This document shows positions 11,596-23,433 of a stretch of DNA of 64,000 bases, piece by piece. Positions within the stretch are counted from its first letter, which is position 1. Each line of letters begins with the position of its first letter. The DNA is from Paramacrobiotus metropolitanus (taxonomy: Eukaryota; Tardigrada; Eutardigrada; Parachela; Macrobiotidae), in contig NW_026570245.1 in assembly GCF_019649055.1 (NCBI RefSeq), positions 434,001 through 498,000 on the forward strand, written 5' to 3'. The translations under genes were made by a program, and so were the position numbers. The notes beneath the pieces were generated by a model, which had not been told where the DNA came from, ran no database searches, and worked only from the letters and a program-made list of their open reading frames with translations.

Positions 11596-12914
11596 ATTTT
11601 TTAAGTATGATCATGGAAATTTGCGGATAGCGAAAAATAAAGCAACCATCAATGCAAATCATTGTAGTAGCATTCCGAATTTGGTGCGGGAAACCACCCA
11701 AACTGCTTTCTTGGTAAGGCGTGCGGTTTTTATTCATGTAAGGCTAGGCCGGAAATTGTCATTATACTGTAAGTAGATGGTGCGTGCTGTATTAGCTTAA
11801 AAGTACTGCTTCGAATTGTTTTGGTCATTTATTAAAAGCACAGCATTAGCCACTTCCGCAATATACCTCGATACAAAATTACGAAGGTTGCGTCAATCAA
11901 TGAGAATGAACCCAGGATCACAACGTGCCAATCCAGACAAGGTTCACTTACACTTGTTCACTTACAATTACTATTTTGGTGCTCTACTCTACTATAGTAG
12001 AGTAAGATCTATAGCTATAGATCTTGCTGCGGTACGATGCTATACGAAAAGGAGCAGTATTAGCCAAGCTTGTTGCAGTCACTTATGGCTTCCTCAAAGT
12101 TCGTGATGATAACAGCTTTTACTTTGTAATTCCAGATCTCCGATCGACAAGTGCTTGTCGGTTCCGAATAGCACGTGCACCACAAATATTCGTCTGTACT
12201 AAATAAATAAGTAAACCAGTATTGGATAAATAGCATTAGGAATAGACCAGCAGTAAATATTGAAAGATCAGTAAATATTGTCAGTCGATCCCGCGAAGAG
12301 ATGGCTTTGCTCACCCATTTAAACTGCACGAGTAGCTGATGTCTGATTCTGATTAACACTATAATGTTTACACTACATTACAATATTATTCATTGTTGGC
12401 TACCTGGAAATATCGTGATCCTACGAGGTACTATGGATCAGGTTTACGGAATCTGTCAAGGGATGTTGTTAGCCAATGTAGCTAGCCAATGTAGCAAAAA
12501 GTACTGTATTCGAATGACTGGCTGGCTCCTTTTCGCAACAAACTATGAATACACCGAAATCGAGCATTCTGACGACACGTTTAGACCACGCATATTCGAT
12601 GACCGTGACCTGCCACTTTATTTCATCTTTCAGAAATTTCGGGGTGAATAAATAGCCCATACTGAAAATTTTACTATTTGTTTTTTTAAATACTATAATA
12701 ATCATCGTTAATCATATCCACGTAACCGGAGAAGCTATTCGACTGATTAATTTGGCCGTAATGCTACATTCGGTGCGAGTAATTCAAGCCACGCTCATTA
12801 CCAATAATGACAGTTAACTGGCAAGGAATGCCGATCCCTGAACTGAACAAAATGAATTAAAAGATAACAAAACAACAATATTCTTTCCAACATAAAGCGA
12901 CGGACTAGTTTCTC
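11596..12914. other. Intergenic, contains paired palindromes
   Basis: About 1.3 kb between the start of GPCR B and the end of the Scratch gene, both on the minus strand. It contains two abutting perfect palindromes at 11985-12025 and small local duplications (agtaaatattg near 12255; a repeated tagccaatgtagc near 12470). No coding sequence recognised. Confidence 0.5.
11985..12025. repeat. Two abutting perfect palindromes
   Basis: tactctacta|tagtagagta (20 bp, 11985-12004) is followed, sharing one base, by aagatctatag|ctatagatctt (22 bp, 12004-12025). Both are mismatch-free and spacer-free. They could extrude as paired cruciforms or mark the remains of an inverted insertion; function unknown. 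Confidence 0.9.
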
Positions 12915-15713
12915 TTATGACTTGCTGGGATTACAGGAGGCTTCCTCATGCTTTGTCAGGTAGCTTTTTAGTGCGAAAGACTTTCCGCACACGGAGCATA
13001 CATGAGGTCGTTCCGCCGAATGGGTCTGCAAATCAAATTCCTTATGAGCAACCAGTTGCAACCATTTCAAAATAATCCGTACCACCTGACCAGTATGTGT
13101 CATTACCGGCCATGTGACACATAAGTTATGGTGATGATTAAGGTCAGTCGATATACGGTACACTCGAAGTACAGTACTTACTTTCGTAATCATATAAACA
13201 AACGTTTGCTTATTTACCTGTGTATGAGCTCGTAAGTTGGATTTATCGGCAAACTGTTTATTGCACAGTTTACACTGGAATGGTTTCTCTCCCGTATGTG
13301 TTCGCATGTGTCCCTGCACAAGCCGAATGAATACTTCAGTATCGCTTACGTTACTTGCCGACGTTGCCTTTAAAGAAGTGCTTGTTTCGATTACGGAAAC
13401 GATGCATGTCATGATAACATGTAATAATTACACGATATGCGTATATATATCAACATAAAATAAATAAGAAGAATTAGTTACTGACTTGTGAGCATTACCT
13501 GAAGCAACCACTGCCGGCTAAATCGCTTTTTGCAGTATGGGCACTCGCAACTTTGGACATGCGTCTGCACATGCTGAAAACACACAGTTCGAGTCACAAG
13601 ATGTTATGTCTTCCACAAAATTTGACAACTTTTACAAAATTTTAAAAGTATTCAACAGGTTTTGCAATTGGGATAAATCAGACCTGGGACCTTAAAAGCT
13701 GGTGCATGGACTGCAGTCGACCAGTGGCTGCACCGGTTGCTGCGCATGCCCTTATGCTTTATGGTCACAATAGGCTTATGCACCGGAACTCATCGTCAAC
13801 GAAATTGTTATTATTACTGTTATATAATTATTAATTTTATCGATTAACACAGCACAGTCGCCGACAAAATATTCAATAAACGTACTACTACTGTACAAGT
13901 GGCCTTTCTGTTTCGGTTAGTAATCTTAGGACCTATTATCTATGCGAGGCTCAACCAGCGCAAACAACCTCGTTAGAATTTTTTTATTTTCCCATTATAT
14001 TAATTTGATATTGGAACGCGTCATCGGGGGTTTGTGAATGCCAATAAATGGTAATCCCCTGCATGCGGTTCTGCTGCTTGTTTTTATTCTGGCCACAATT
14101 ACTCGTAGAGCAGGGCTTCTTCATTCTTGTTAGGAAAACTTTCACCTATGAAACTGTTAGGAAAACGTTTTCTTCGTGCGCAAATTTTTACTTGGATCAT
14201 AAGTATCGATTTAACCTTATTAATTCTTCATTATCAAGTCAATCAATAGGAAACTGTTTTGCGAAAGGACCGGAACAGCAAAAGACTTCATACAGCATCA
14301 TACGTAGATGACATCGATATCTACAGCATGTACCGTTCTTTCCAGGTAACATTTTTGCCATTTTATTTCAATTCAAACTACAGGGCAGTCGAAAATAATT
14401 TTTAGTTGTCCGATTACGTAAACATAAAGATTATAGTTATATTTTAAATAGACTCACTCGAACTTCGCATGTAACTTTCCAGTTCGGTTGAAATGCGCAG
14501 TACGCATCCGTATCTGTACAAGCCGGTCCGGAGTTAGAGCACGATAGAGAACAGCGAACAATGTAAATTAACGAGTTGCGCCAACTGTAGTGCAGTGGCT
14601 ATCGACTAAGCGCTAACATCGCGCTTATTATGCGTTAGCTGTTCTTTATCGTGCTCTAACTCCGGACGGGCTTGTATAGACTGTATATTCAGTGGTGTAA
14701 TTTCATTACGCTACTTCTATAGATAAACAAGTACAGTATACGTTCTGTTCTTGCGGTTTCAAGCTACTGGTAGGCATTTTTGAAATTGTTATAATTCTTA
14801 ATTTGCTTGAAATTAAAATGTTATGTGGCTTATAGCAATATGCCGCCACAATAATTCAAAAGGGTTTAGCACATGATAACTACATAAAATGAATTACTAT
14901 TTTAGTTCAACTACATTAACTGCAACTACCACTCTACATTTACCAAATTTTACGGCAAATTATATTTTTATTTTTTAAGGTTATTCATTAGGCCCAATAA
15001 ATTACCAGAAGAAAAATTAACTAACCATTGCACGCTTAAACAAAAGGTCACAGAAATTTTTTATTATACACAACAGAACTGAAATATGTAAAAAACTAAA
15101 AAGTTCTAATACAAGTTACGTAATTGATTATTATGAAAATAATATACCTACTGCTTTAAATTTGACCTACCATGTTATATGCGGGCGAAGACACGTAGAT
15201 GCGATCACAATACGGACATTTTCGAGCTTTTTTATCCGAAATACTCCGATGAGTTTGCCGATGCCGTGTCAAATTACTGGCTGTTGTATAGCATTTCCCG
15301 CAATCCGGACACACATGCGCCCCGGGAACACTGCCATTCTCGCTGCCTGTTGGGGGTCGTTTGACTTTATGTCGCCGTTGGACCGTATTATTCCCCCTCT
15401 CTTTATCACGTTGAATTGTATCCGTGTCGCTCACAACCGGTTGATCGCTATCAGTGGTCACAGTGTCAACGACACCCGTCTGTCCGGCGACATTCACAGG
15501 TAAGCTAGCCAATGGCTGACTGGGCTCAATCACCAGGTGCGCAGGAAAGATGACGTTAAAAACTCCACCGAAGAAATTCTCCGTGCTGGGTTTAATTATG
15601 ATTGGATTAATCGACGGTGTGTCATCCGGTTTATGGTTACTGCACGGCGTTTCACGGAACGTCCGTCGACCAGCAGAATACCGTTTGGCTGAGAATAAAA
15701 AAGCTCGCGGCAT
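12915..15713 (-). CDS. scrt: Scratch-type SNAG/C2H2 zinc-finger transcriptional repressor
   Basis: Four coding exons, 15713-15171, 13573-13499, 13313-13218 and 13025-12915, all phase 0; 274 residues. The protein starts [11 protein letters not shown], a SNAG repression motif of the Snail/Scratch superfamily. Five C2H2 fingers follow from residue 135: [68 protein letters not shown]; and [22 protein letters not shown]. The [10 protein letters not shown] and FALKSYLxKHxE signatures separate Scratch from Snail. Scratch proteins are nuclear E-box-binding repressors active in neural precursors (family knowledge). Residues 30-130 are linker without recognised domains. Each intron falls within or at the edge of a finger. 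Intron 1 (1.6 kb) carries a 160-bp inverted repeat. Confidence 0.93.
14517..14676. repeat. Inverted repeat with 39-bp arms in Scratch intron 1
   Basis: The left arm 14517-14555 begins tacaagccggtccggagtta and the right arm 14638-14676 is its reverse complement with two mismatches. Inside lies a weaker nested stem (gcgctaac .. gcgttagc). Size and layout suit a non-autonomous foldback/MITE-like element or a hairpin. Family unknown. Confidence 0.85.
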
Positions 15714-18700
15714 GATGGATTATAACTTTGAAAGGAGGGAATAATTTCCGCAGAAAGACCACTTGATCTTTGGCCACTGTGTTGGCAACCTGCTAGCGTT
15801 TAGAGGACGGGAGAAGGGAAACTGCTTGGAATGGAGTTTTCGTTAATATGGCTTAGCTTCCAAAGCACAGCATAGAATAATCAGCGCGCATTTTACCCAT
15901 CGCTCTTCATGAGCATCCTCAGCTGGCTGGTAACTGTTTTAATTTTAGCTACGGATCTGCAGAACCATCTGGAGATGGTCCAACATCGTTTGAATGACTG
16001 GCTTGCAGTGTCTCTGTGTGTCTGTTATGCTGTTGTGTGTGAAAATATGGATCATCGGAGAATATGTGTGCCAGAATAATTATAACCCGTTCGGAATTCT
16101 CTCTCTGCGGCTGTACTTTTAAACCTTCAGAGTTCAGACCCCGAACCACCCGTAACGCACGACATTTAAATTTGAACATTTTTCAAATTGTTGCTCATCG
16201 CTCGGGACGGGTCTGCAGTCAGAGTAATCCGATACAGCAGCGAATTTTCATTTTGGCAGACTGGAATAGTTACGCAGCTCTCTGTCTCTCTGAGCGATGA
16301 TTAGATTGGTTGCTTTAATTTGGTGCGGAATGATAGGAACAGTTGTCATCACCAGTGAGCAGCCGGTAGAATGCAGCGATTCAGCTAAACTGAAAGGGTG
16401 CATTACGTTGGTCTCGCTGCAGTGCAATGTTGTGACGACATGTTTTTGCTCCCAGGCAAAATGGCAACAGCATATGGTGCCATTTTCCCAGCTACTCTAG
16501 GCAACAAGTGGGAAAATGGTATTCGGCTATTACTTGCGATAGTTTAACGCAAGGAAAATCAAAATAGGATGGACATAAAATTAACCACAAGTACAGCCCA
16601 CAGTCCCAAATTATTTTTCAATACCGGAAATAAATGTATAGCTGATTTTCTTCTCAAACTAAAATATCAGGGCAGACTGCAGTATTTACGGTGTCATATT
16701 CTATACATGTACGTATACCGTACACCATGGGGATTTATTTCCATTAAAAGTTTTAAAATTTGAAAAGTACGGTACTAATTATTTTTACTGCGTAACTGTA
16801 AGTACTTGTTCTATCGAACCGGTGTGACGTCACTGACGTGTGATTGCAGATGCTGATCAGTGCGAGCGTAATTTATATGTACTTCGTACTCACAAAATCG
16901 AGAGATGATTTCAGGTTATTCAGTTTTTTTTGGATGTTGTCAAATCGATTTCAACAAATATCACGAGAAATATTGCAGATTCGAAATTCTGAACAAATAA
17001 TTATTATGTGAATTAGCAGATTGGCGGCGACTGCATTATATGAACTACTCTACGTATAATACACAACACTACCTAATTTTATAATTACATAAACTAACGA
17101 TAATAATAAAACTACCCATAATTCACAACTTACGACAGAAAGTTTTTGGCAGTTAGATGAACTAGTACCTCCTAGATTACTGCACTTTATAATCGTAGGT
17201 AGTGCAAACGGGGCGTCATATTAGGTGCATAAAACATTATGGGCAAGTCGTACAGAACTGTTTTACGGATGACGGCTATGCATGGTAGAACCGGGTGGTG
17301 GGTTTACGGTAATGCTTCTGCAATTGAACGCTTTGCGTATAAGTCCGTTATGCCCTTATGAAGGACTAGCGAATTCGCCGGTGGATTTTCATGCACTTCA
17401 AATAAAAAATCGCCCTGTTAAATTGGTCATGCTTTAGCTTTGCAGTGCAAGTTTGATCTGCCTGTGGGGATGGGACTGCGGCCTGTGCAGACAGGCCAAT
17501 GTTAGAAACATCATAGGAAAGAATCGAGAACACAGTCTACCGTAGCACGCACAACGAAAGCGAAAGGTCACGAACCAACACAACGTTCATGGATCAATGT
17601 CAACTGTCTCGTGTTGTCGCCAACATTGTGTTACATACCCTTCGTTGGTGGTTTTAGTTGCTACTATGTGTTACCCCCTTCGCTTTAAATATTCGAGCGT
17701 GCCAGAACGTAAAGGCGCTGTAGATTTTGTCCCCGCTAGAACTGGTTTTTTTTGCAGAGTTCCCTTGTTATTGCGGCTGTTGCTGTATTTAAGGTTTAAA
17801 AGATTATTTACCTCTGGTATGTGGTTAGCGCCGTTACGTCAGTTAAGTCGTACTTGGTGAAATGACTAGTCGTAATTGCCGTATCTCTACATTTGAAAGA
17901 AGTGAACAAGCCTACAGCGTCGTTAAACGAATATTAAATGCGCGTTTTTACGTGCCGCCCATACGAATACTGACTAGGGTGAGTCGGTGACTCTCCATTT
18001 ACAGTTTGGCACAATAAAATAATCGTGACCCGTATAATTCTGTCTTATTATGTAAAGCGTGATTTTTATTTTGCTCCCTTTATTTACGGGGAAGAAAAAT
18101 TGACAATCAATCGATGAACATGTATTACTAAGACGAATACGGTTTCTCCTTGATCGACATTACTGGTGCATAGAACGAACCCTTGTGTGCCCAGTTTACA
18201 GGTTTCCACCTAAGCCGGATAGGAAGATGACACGTTTTCTTGTATTAACTGTTACCTCTAGGCTCTTATGATATTTTCGCAAACAAACTAGGTAGTAGAT
18301 ACTAGGTAGTAGATTCTTTGCGTGCTACCGTCACTGGTCTACGTTCCATTAATCCACGTCTTCGCACCTGTCGTGCGGCACGGACAGGATACGACACTTA
18401 CCGATGAGGCACCGTTTGTCGGATGTGTATCTCGGTCAACTTGACAGCCCTTACATAAACGTTTTTGTTAACGACAGTTTCAAGTAGTCTTTCACGCATT
18501 CACGTTTAGTGGTGATTCTTTACCAGCAACTGGAACTTTTCCTGACACTGAATAATCGTTTACGCTTTCGAGTTGTAGATGTCGAAAGCGTTTACGCTTA
18601 GTTAAGCGCACACCCGCACGTCCACGTTTTTGGCTGCTGTCTGAACCGGTTCCGAATTCCGGCCATTAAAGTACATTATTATGTTAATATATTATTTGAG

Positions 18701-19059
18701 TATTTCGTAGCCAGTCGTCTTTGATGAGAGGTAACAAACAGAAAGGCAGCTGATAGTTTCTTTTTTTTCCAGCTGCATTTATGCAAATGCATTTCTCCAT
18801 TTCGCTTTTATAGTTGCGCTTTTCTCCGTTATGCTTTTGCTTTATTATAAAAAATTATGACGCTTGCTTTAACTGGCGATAGTGATCATGTCGTTTGTCG
18901 GTTAGCAGTTGTCTGGTTAGCAATTGTTTTTCTCGACCATACTTCCGTCTCACGCATCTGCATACGGCTTTTAATTGAATAAATTATTCGTGATTTTATT
19001 AATATTTTTGGATAGTCTATTCTGGGACTTTAGGATTGTTTTCTTATTCGCCAGAATAA
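15714..19059. other. 3.3 kb region without a firm gene
   Basis: This holds the divergent upstream regions of Scratch (minus) and the GPCR at 19060 (plus). A short plus-strand frame at 16297-16500 (67 codons) starts MIRLVALIWCGMIGTVVITS, which looks like a signal peptide, followed by a stretch with five cysteines. No second exon or homology supports it, so it is not called as a gene. A weak hairpin (ccattttccca / tgggaaaatgg) lies around 16478-16522. Nothing else is recognised. Confidence 0.4.
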
Positions 19060-20013
19060 ATGAATAACACCTCGGTGGCGCTGTTAATCATTCCATCGGT
19101 GCTCTCCACATGGAATTCATTACAAACGTGCACATCACTTATCTGCGTTGCCGTGTATATTTTAAACGGATTTCTTCTTTATTTGTTCCTCCGTCGCCGA
19201 TATCTCCGCACAGTCTTCAGCATCTACATCCTAACGATCACCATCAGCCAGATTCTCAATGCAGTCTTCCAGAATCCATTACTCTTTGTTGTACGGGATT
19301 ATGTTGTCCATGGCAAAGGTGATACCTTCTGTATGGTATACTTGTATTTAAAGCAAACCATCGGCACATCTTTACCATCGTTCCACATGCTGGTAGCATT
19401 AAACCGCATTTGGGCGCTGTGCTATCCTATGTCTTACCGGCATCGGCACACCAAGAAGCTCGCTGGGGTTCTCTGTGCCGGTACATGGTTATTCATCCAC
19501 GTGGTCGTCGTACCGGGTCTGTTCATGGAAGGTCTGTACTTCCGTACTCGGCAAAATAATTTTCTATGTACATTCAGCACCGGCGACCCGAAAATGGAGT
19601 ACTGGAGTATCACGGTGACGATTACGCTCAGTATCGTGCCGGAAGTGGTAATTTTACTCTTCTATCCCTTTGCATTATGGAAACGGCGGCAACGCCGTAA
19701 AAAAATAAAAGAAATCACGCTGAGGTCTAGCACTGATGAAGCGAGAGGATCCACAAAGTCGGTGCATTCGTTTATGGTGTTGACACTGTTGACCGTTAGT
19801 ACAACTGTGTGCTGGACGCCGACCAACGCGTATTTTGTGGCGATGAAGTATTTTCCGAATGTGACGTTTATGGAAGCAGCTGTGACCCTTAAGCTACTGC
19901 ATACGGCCGTGGATCCCGTGTTGTTTATTGTGGCGTGGAGTGATCTACGACAGGCCGCCAGAGATGCTGTACAATGGGGTGTGCGAAAAGTGCCGGAAGC
20001 TGTCAAAAGATAG
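19060..20013 (+). CDS. Intronless rhodopsin-like orphan GPCR
   Basis: A single-exon 317-residue protein with seven hydrophobic segments, starting MNNTSVALL with an NNT sequon. TM3 ends MLVALNRIWALCYPMSYRH, so the DRY position is NRI. The third intracellular loop is basic (KRRQRRKKIKE), typical of the G-protein contact region. TM6 has TVCWTPTNAYF and TM7 carries HTAVDPVLFIV, with DP in place of the usual NP and no tyrosine at the NPxxY position. The cysteine in GDTFCMVYL before TM3 and the one in NNFLCTF in extracellular loop 2 could form the conserved disulphide. It is distinct from the paired GPCRs at 7932-11595. Ligand unknown; possibly a lineage-expanded chemoreceptor or peptide-receptor relative. 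Confidence 0.82.
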   Translation: MNNTSVALLIIPSVLSTWNSLQTCTSLICVAVYILNGFLLYLFLRRRYLRTVFSIYILTITISQILNAVFQNPLLFVVRDYVVHGKGDTFCMVYLYLKQTIGTSLPSFHMLVALNRIWALCYPMSYRHRHTKKLAGVLCAGTWLFIHVVVVPGLFMEGLYFRTRQNNFLCTFSTGDPKMEYWSITVTITLSIVPEVVILLFYPFALWKRRQRRKKIKEITLRSSTDEARGSTKSVHSFMVLTLLTVSTTVCWTPTNAYFVAMKYFPNVTFMEAAVTLKLLHTAVDPVLFIVAWSDLRQAARDAVQWGVRKVPEAVKR

Positions 20014-20827
20014 CCGCTCGATTTTCCAATGTTAGGTACCTACAATGACCTTATTTGCTGTCAATATTTACTGTTTGTACATATGCCATGATATGCGTCT
20101 AGCGAGCTGTTGTTTGTAGGAAATTCTAGGTGGGTAGTAGATGCATCTACGTACGGATATGTCAGTAAGTACCATTATCGCTTAGTTACCAGAACGATAT
20201 TATTTTAAGCGGAGGTGCAAACCCGTAGATAAGATAGACAAGCCTTGAACAAATTCGAGCAAACTAAAGACCAACATTAGTGTACATACTGGAATCACTA
20301 AATATCCAAGTCTTTATTGTTGTTAGGTGTTAACTACAATTCACAACAAAATGTTAAGGGGCACTCTCAATAAGGTAAAATGCAAAATACGTAAAGTGAA
20401 GCGCTGTACCTCTTGGTTAAAGTAAGTATTATACTTTTGTATGTATGCAGCTGTGTGTACCTGTAATCTTCTTATTAATTCACATGTTAGTCAATTTAAT
20501 TTACGGTACGATAGGCAGTGAAATGGATAAAGTACTGATTTAACTGAAATCGGCCGGGGGTAAGCAATACTGTTTATTATCTGCCCATGGCGAACACTTC
20601 TCTCAGTATCATATCAGTGCATATTTTTCAATCTTGCAAGATATATATAATAGAAAGAATAATAACAACTGGAATTTTGAACCTTTTAGTCTTTAGTACG
20701 CATTCTGAATGGCTTTCCCGGGTACACGACGGAAGTTTTTCCGATAGGCTTTGGTTAACTGTGTTACTGTGTACGTCGCTTGATTACTGGCATCCAGTCT
20801 TTACGGAGCGTCTCGCTCGCTCGTAAA
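20014..20827. other. Intergenic, nothing recognised
   Basis: About 0.8 kb between two plus-strand genes; it would hold the 3' end of the GPCR and the promoter of the LRR gene. No coding frame or repeat worth calling. Confidence 0.4.
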
Positions 20828-22954
20828 ATGGAGTTTCTGGATGCGGAAACGACGTTCGTCGATCTCAGCAACCACCATCTGCTCTCCATCCCAGATCATT
20901 TAGTCAGCTACTCCTTTCCCGGATTACAAGTAATTCTAATAATTTCTAAAATTAAGATTTCTAAAACTCAGACTTTAACCTAATTTAAGTTAGAAGCTCA
21001 GGATAAAAGCGTGTGTACCCTGTAATACGAAATCAGTATTTATATTTAAGCCACAACAAACTGGGAACATTGCCAATGGAACTGTTTTCTCGCCTCCCGA
21101 ATCTCCAATGGCTGGATCTGCGTGACAATCAGCTGCATGAACTCCCGGAGGAAATTGGTCGCTTGCACGATCTGCGATGTCTGCTGCTGGACAATAATTG
21201 TCTCACACGTTTGCCAGTTACACTAGGTAAAGCATACGCTATTAAATTTTATACTGAATGTCCTGTTTTTTGTGACCTCTGCATTTCGGGATTCGTATTT
21301 AAGATTTCGAGATTATGGTAATAGTATACGAGTACAGCCGTTCAATTTTCAATTTTCAAAATTATAAGTAATTTTATTGCATGCGGTTGCTGTGCTCTAT
21401 AGTTTGCAAATGTAAATAAGTACGTACACAAACATTTACGCTTCTAATTAAGAAAATTTATGTTCGCACTTCGCAGCTTACTGTCGTGAATTAAGCGGCT
21501 TGCATCTGTCCGGCAATCCTCTAATCGAACCACCTCCCGAAGTGTGCAAACAAGGTTGCGGGCATATTCTAAAATGGCTGGCCAAATACGACATTCATCC
21601 GAAACCACGGCATGAATACACAACGAAACGTGGTAACTACAGTATAATTTTCCATTCCGTGCTTCGGATATTTAAAAAGACAAAACATTACACATTTCCT
21701 AACTGGCATATCTTTATGTACGCATAACTAGCAGTAAGCTTTGTCAAGAACTTTTGTACCGTCTTAACTCGAATACCGTACGACTAGACTCCCTGGAAGC
21801 AGCGGAGTACAATGGGCGCCAGTATGAGCTCTGGGATTCTCCATCACAAACGCACTCAACTTGGCACAAACACGAATCCCGGAAAAAACCGGCATTTAGT
21901 CGGCGTCTGGTTATGCAGCGAAGGTAAACTGTACAATTCGCAGTCTGCTCGAACACAATTTTTAAAGTTTTCGCCGAGGCTCAGTTTTAATCGTGTGTTT
22001 GATACAGTGCTGCTTTTCTCTCCCGTGATGACCGCATTAAACTGCGCAAAGCTCCGATTCCAAGTGAAACAACTTTACGAAATAAGGCTCGTAATTTACA
22101 AAAGCAGCGACAGGAGCAAATTCGCAGGGCCACTGCCCTCAGAGAAATTGAACGCATGCGGTAAGTATCAAATCTGAAAAAGCCTGCCTTTTCAATGTGT
22201 TGCAAGTCTGACAAAATGCTCAGTTTTCTTTTAATTGAATAATTATTACGACATAACCACCTTATCGCTGACTGACTTTTTGTGAAATTACTGTAAAGCT
22301 ATCAGTATATATGTACATAATTCTTATATATCAGTATATATATATATCAGTATATATATCAGTATATATATATATATATTATATATCAGTATATATATAT
22401 CAGTATATATATATGTGTATATATATATATATCAGTATATATATATAGTATATATATATATATATCAGTATATATATCAGTATATATATGTACATAATTC
22501 TTCTGCTAGCGTGCACACATCGTATCTAACCTTCGTAAAACTGTATTTGACCTTCGATCACAGTAAGCAGGATGTGGAAGATCAGTGGCGAAACGAAACA
22601 CGCCGGCAGCAGTACGAAAGGTCAGTGCGGATCCTGTCCGGTGACTTGACGCTCCCACCTGTCCGACCACCGTTTGCCATGGCAGGCGATTCCCCTGGCA
22701 CAGAACAGATTCATACCCGTCGATCGACGGTCAACCGCAACCGCACCCATTCTACGGCGTTGAGCGCGGGCGATAAAACATCGGACATTGACGACATCCG
22801 TCACCAGATTCAGAATCTAATAGCCCAAATGAGCAACAGCACAATCTCGGAGGGGGCCACGGAACCCCAAAGAGCCTTGGTTAAAGCCAACGAAGATCTG
22901 TTGAAGCTGCAGACCCTCCGAAGTCGTCTCGAACATCCAACAAAACCCCTTTAA
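20828..22954 (+). CDS. LRRC27-like leucine-rich-repeat protein
   Basis: Six coding exons, 20828-20929, 21037-21226, 21477-21632, 21749-21923, 22008-22160 and 22564-22954, join in phase to 388 residues. The first third holds leucine-rich repeats: FVDLSNHHLLSIPDHL, then LQ|YLYLSHNKLGTLP, LQWLDLRDNQLHELPEEIG, LRCLLLDNNCLTRLP and LSGLHLSGNPLIEPP. They are followed by VCKQGCGHILKWLAKYD, a pattern seen after the repeats in LRRC27. The C-terminal half is polar and likely coiled coil (LRNKARNLQKQRQEQIRR; then IRHQIQNLIAQM) with a basic SRKKPAFSRR patch. LRRC27 function is poorly known; LRR proteins of this type act as scaffolds. Intron 5 contains a TA-rich microsatellite. The exon 3/4 boundary is the least certain and was chosen by phase and frame. 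Confidence 0.78.
22300..22502. repeat. (TA)n/CAGTATATA microsatellite in LRR gene intron
   Basis: About 200 bp of TA dinucleotides interrupted at intervals by CAG, giving cagtatatatata units. The segment atcagtatatat..gtacataattctt occurs at both ends (about 22301-22324 and 22477-22502), as if the tract expanded inside or was duplicated with its flank. Its apparent Tyr/Ile open frame is not coding. Confidence 0.92.
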
Positions 22955-23433
22955 TGCAGCTTCTATGCACCGTTTTATATATAAAGGCAAAAGCACTTAA
23001 TGAAAGCCATTTTATTTGGGGTTTCGAATAGAATTACATGTATCGTAACGAAACTACACAATTTTCCCACAGAGCGTAAAAAATCCTAGTGTTTTATTCG
23101 CAGTAAATCAAAAGCACCATAAAATGCAATAATCGAAAATGGCACTGCTTAACAGAAATTCCTATCTATCATAAAGTGCAAAAATAGTAAGTAGCACAAA
23201 AGTTTTACGAGTACGTAAAGAATAGATTTGTAAGCTAAACAAAAACAAACATAAGTGATGACAAAATTTGATTATGAACTTGGGATTGGTCACTACTTAA
23301 TGCGTTTAGAATAAAATAAGCGTATATTATGAAATGCTAAAACATTTCATAAAACCAGTACGGTCCCAACGACATGCAAACACAAGCGCAAAATACGTAA
23401 TAAGTCCGAAAGCCAAACAAATCCCACGTAACA
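22955..23433. other. Convergent 3' intergenic spacer
   Basis: About 480 bp between the plus-strand LRR gene and the minus-strand Argonaute gene, which converge here. It presumably contains both 3' UTRs. A plus-strand AATAAA lies near 23311 and a minus-strand AATAAA (tttatt) near 23093; either could serve for cleavage and polyadenylation. Confidence 0.45.

Noticed and set aside
12915-15713. Snail instead of Scratch
   Set aside because: [10 protein letters not shown] in finger 2 and [15 protein letters not shown] in finger 5 are Scratch signatures.
22415-22500. Tyr/Ile-rich start of a long plus-strand frame
   Set aside because: It is translated TA microsatellite inside an intron; the real exon starts at 22564.
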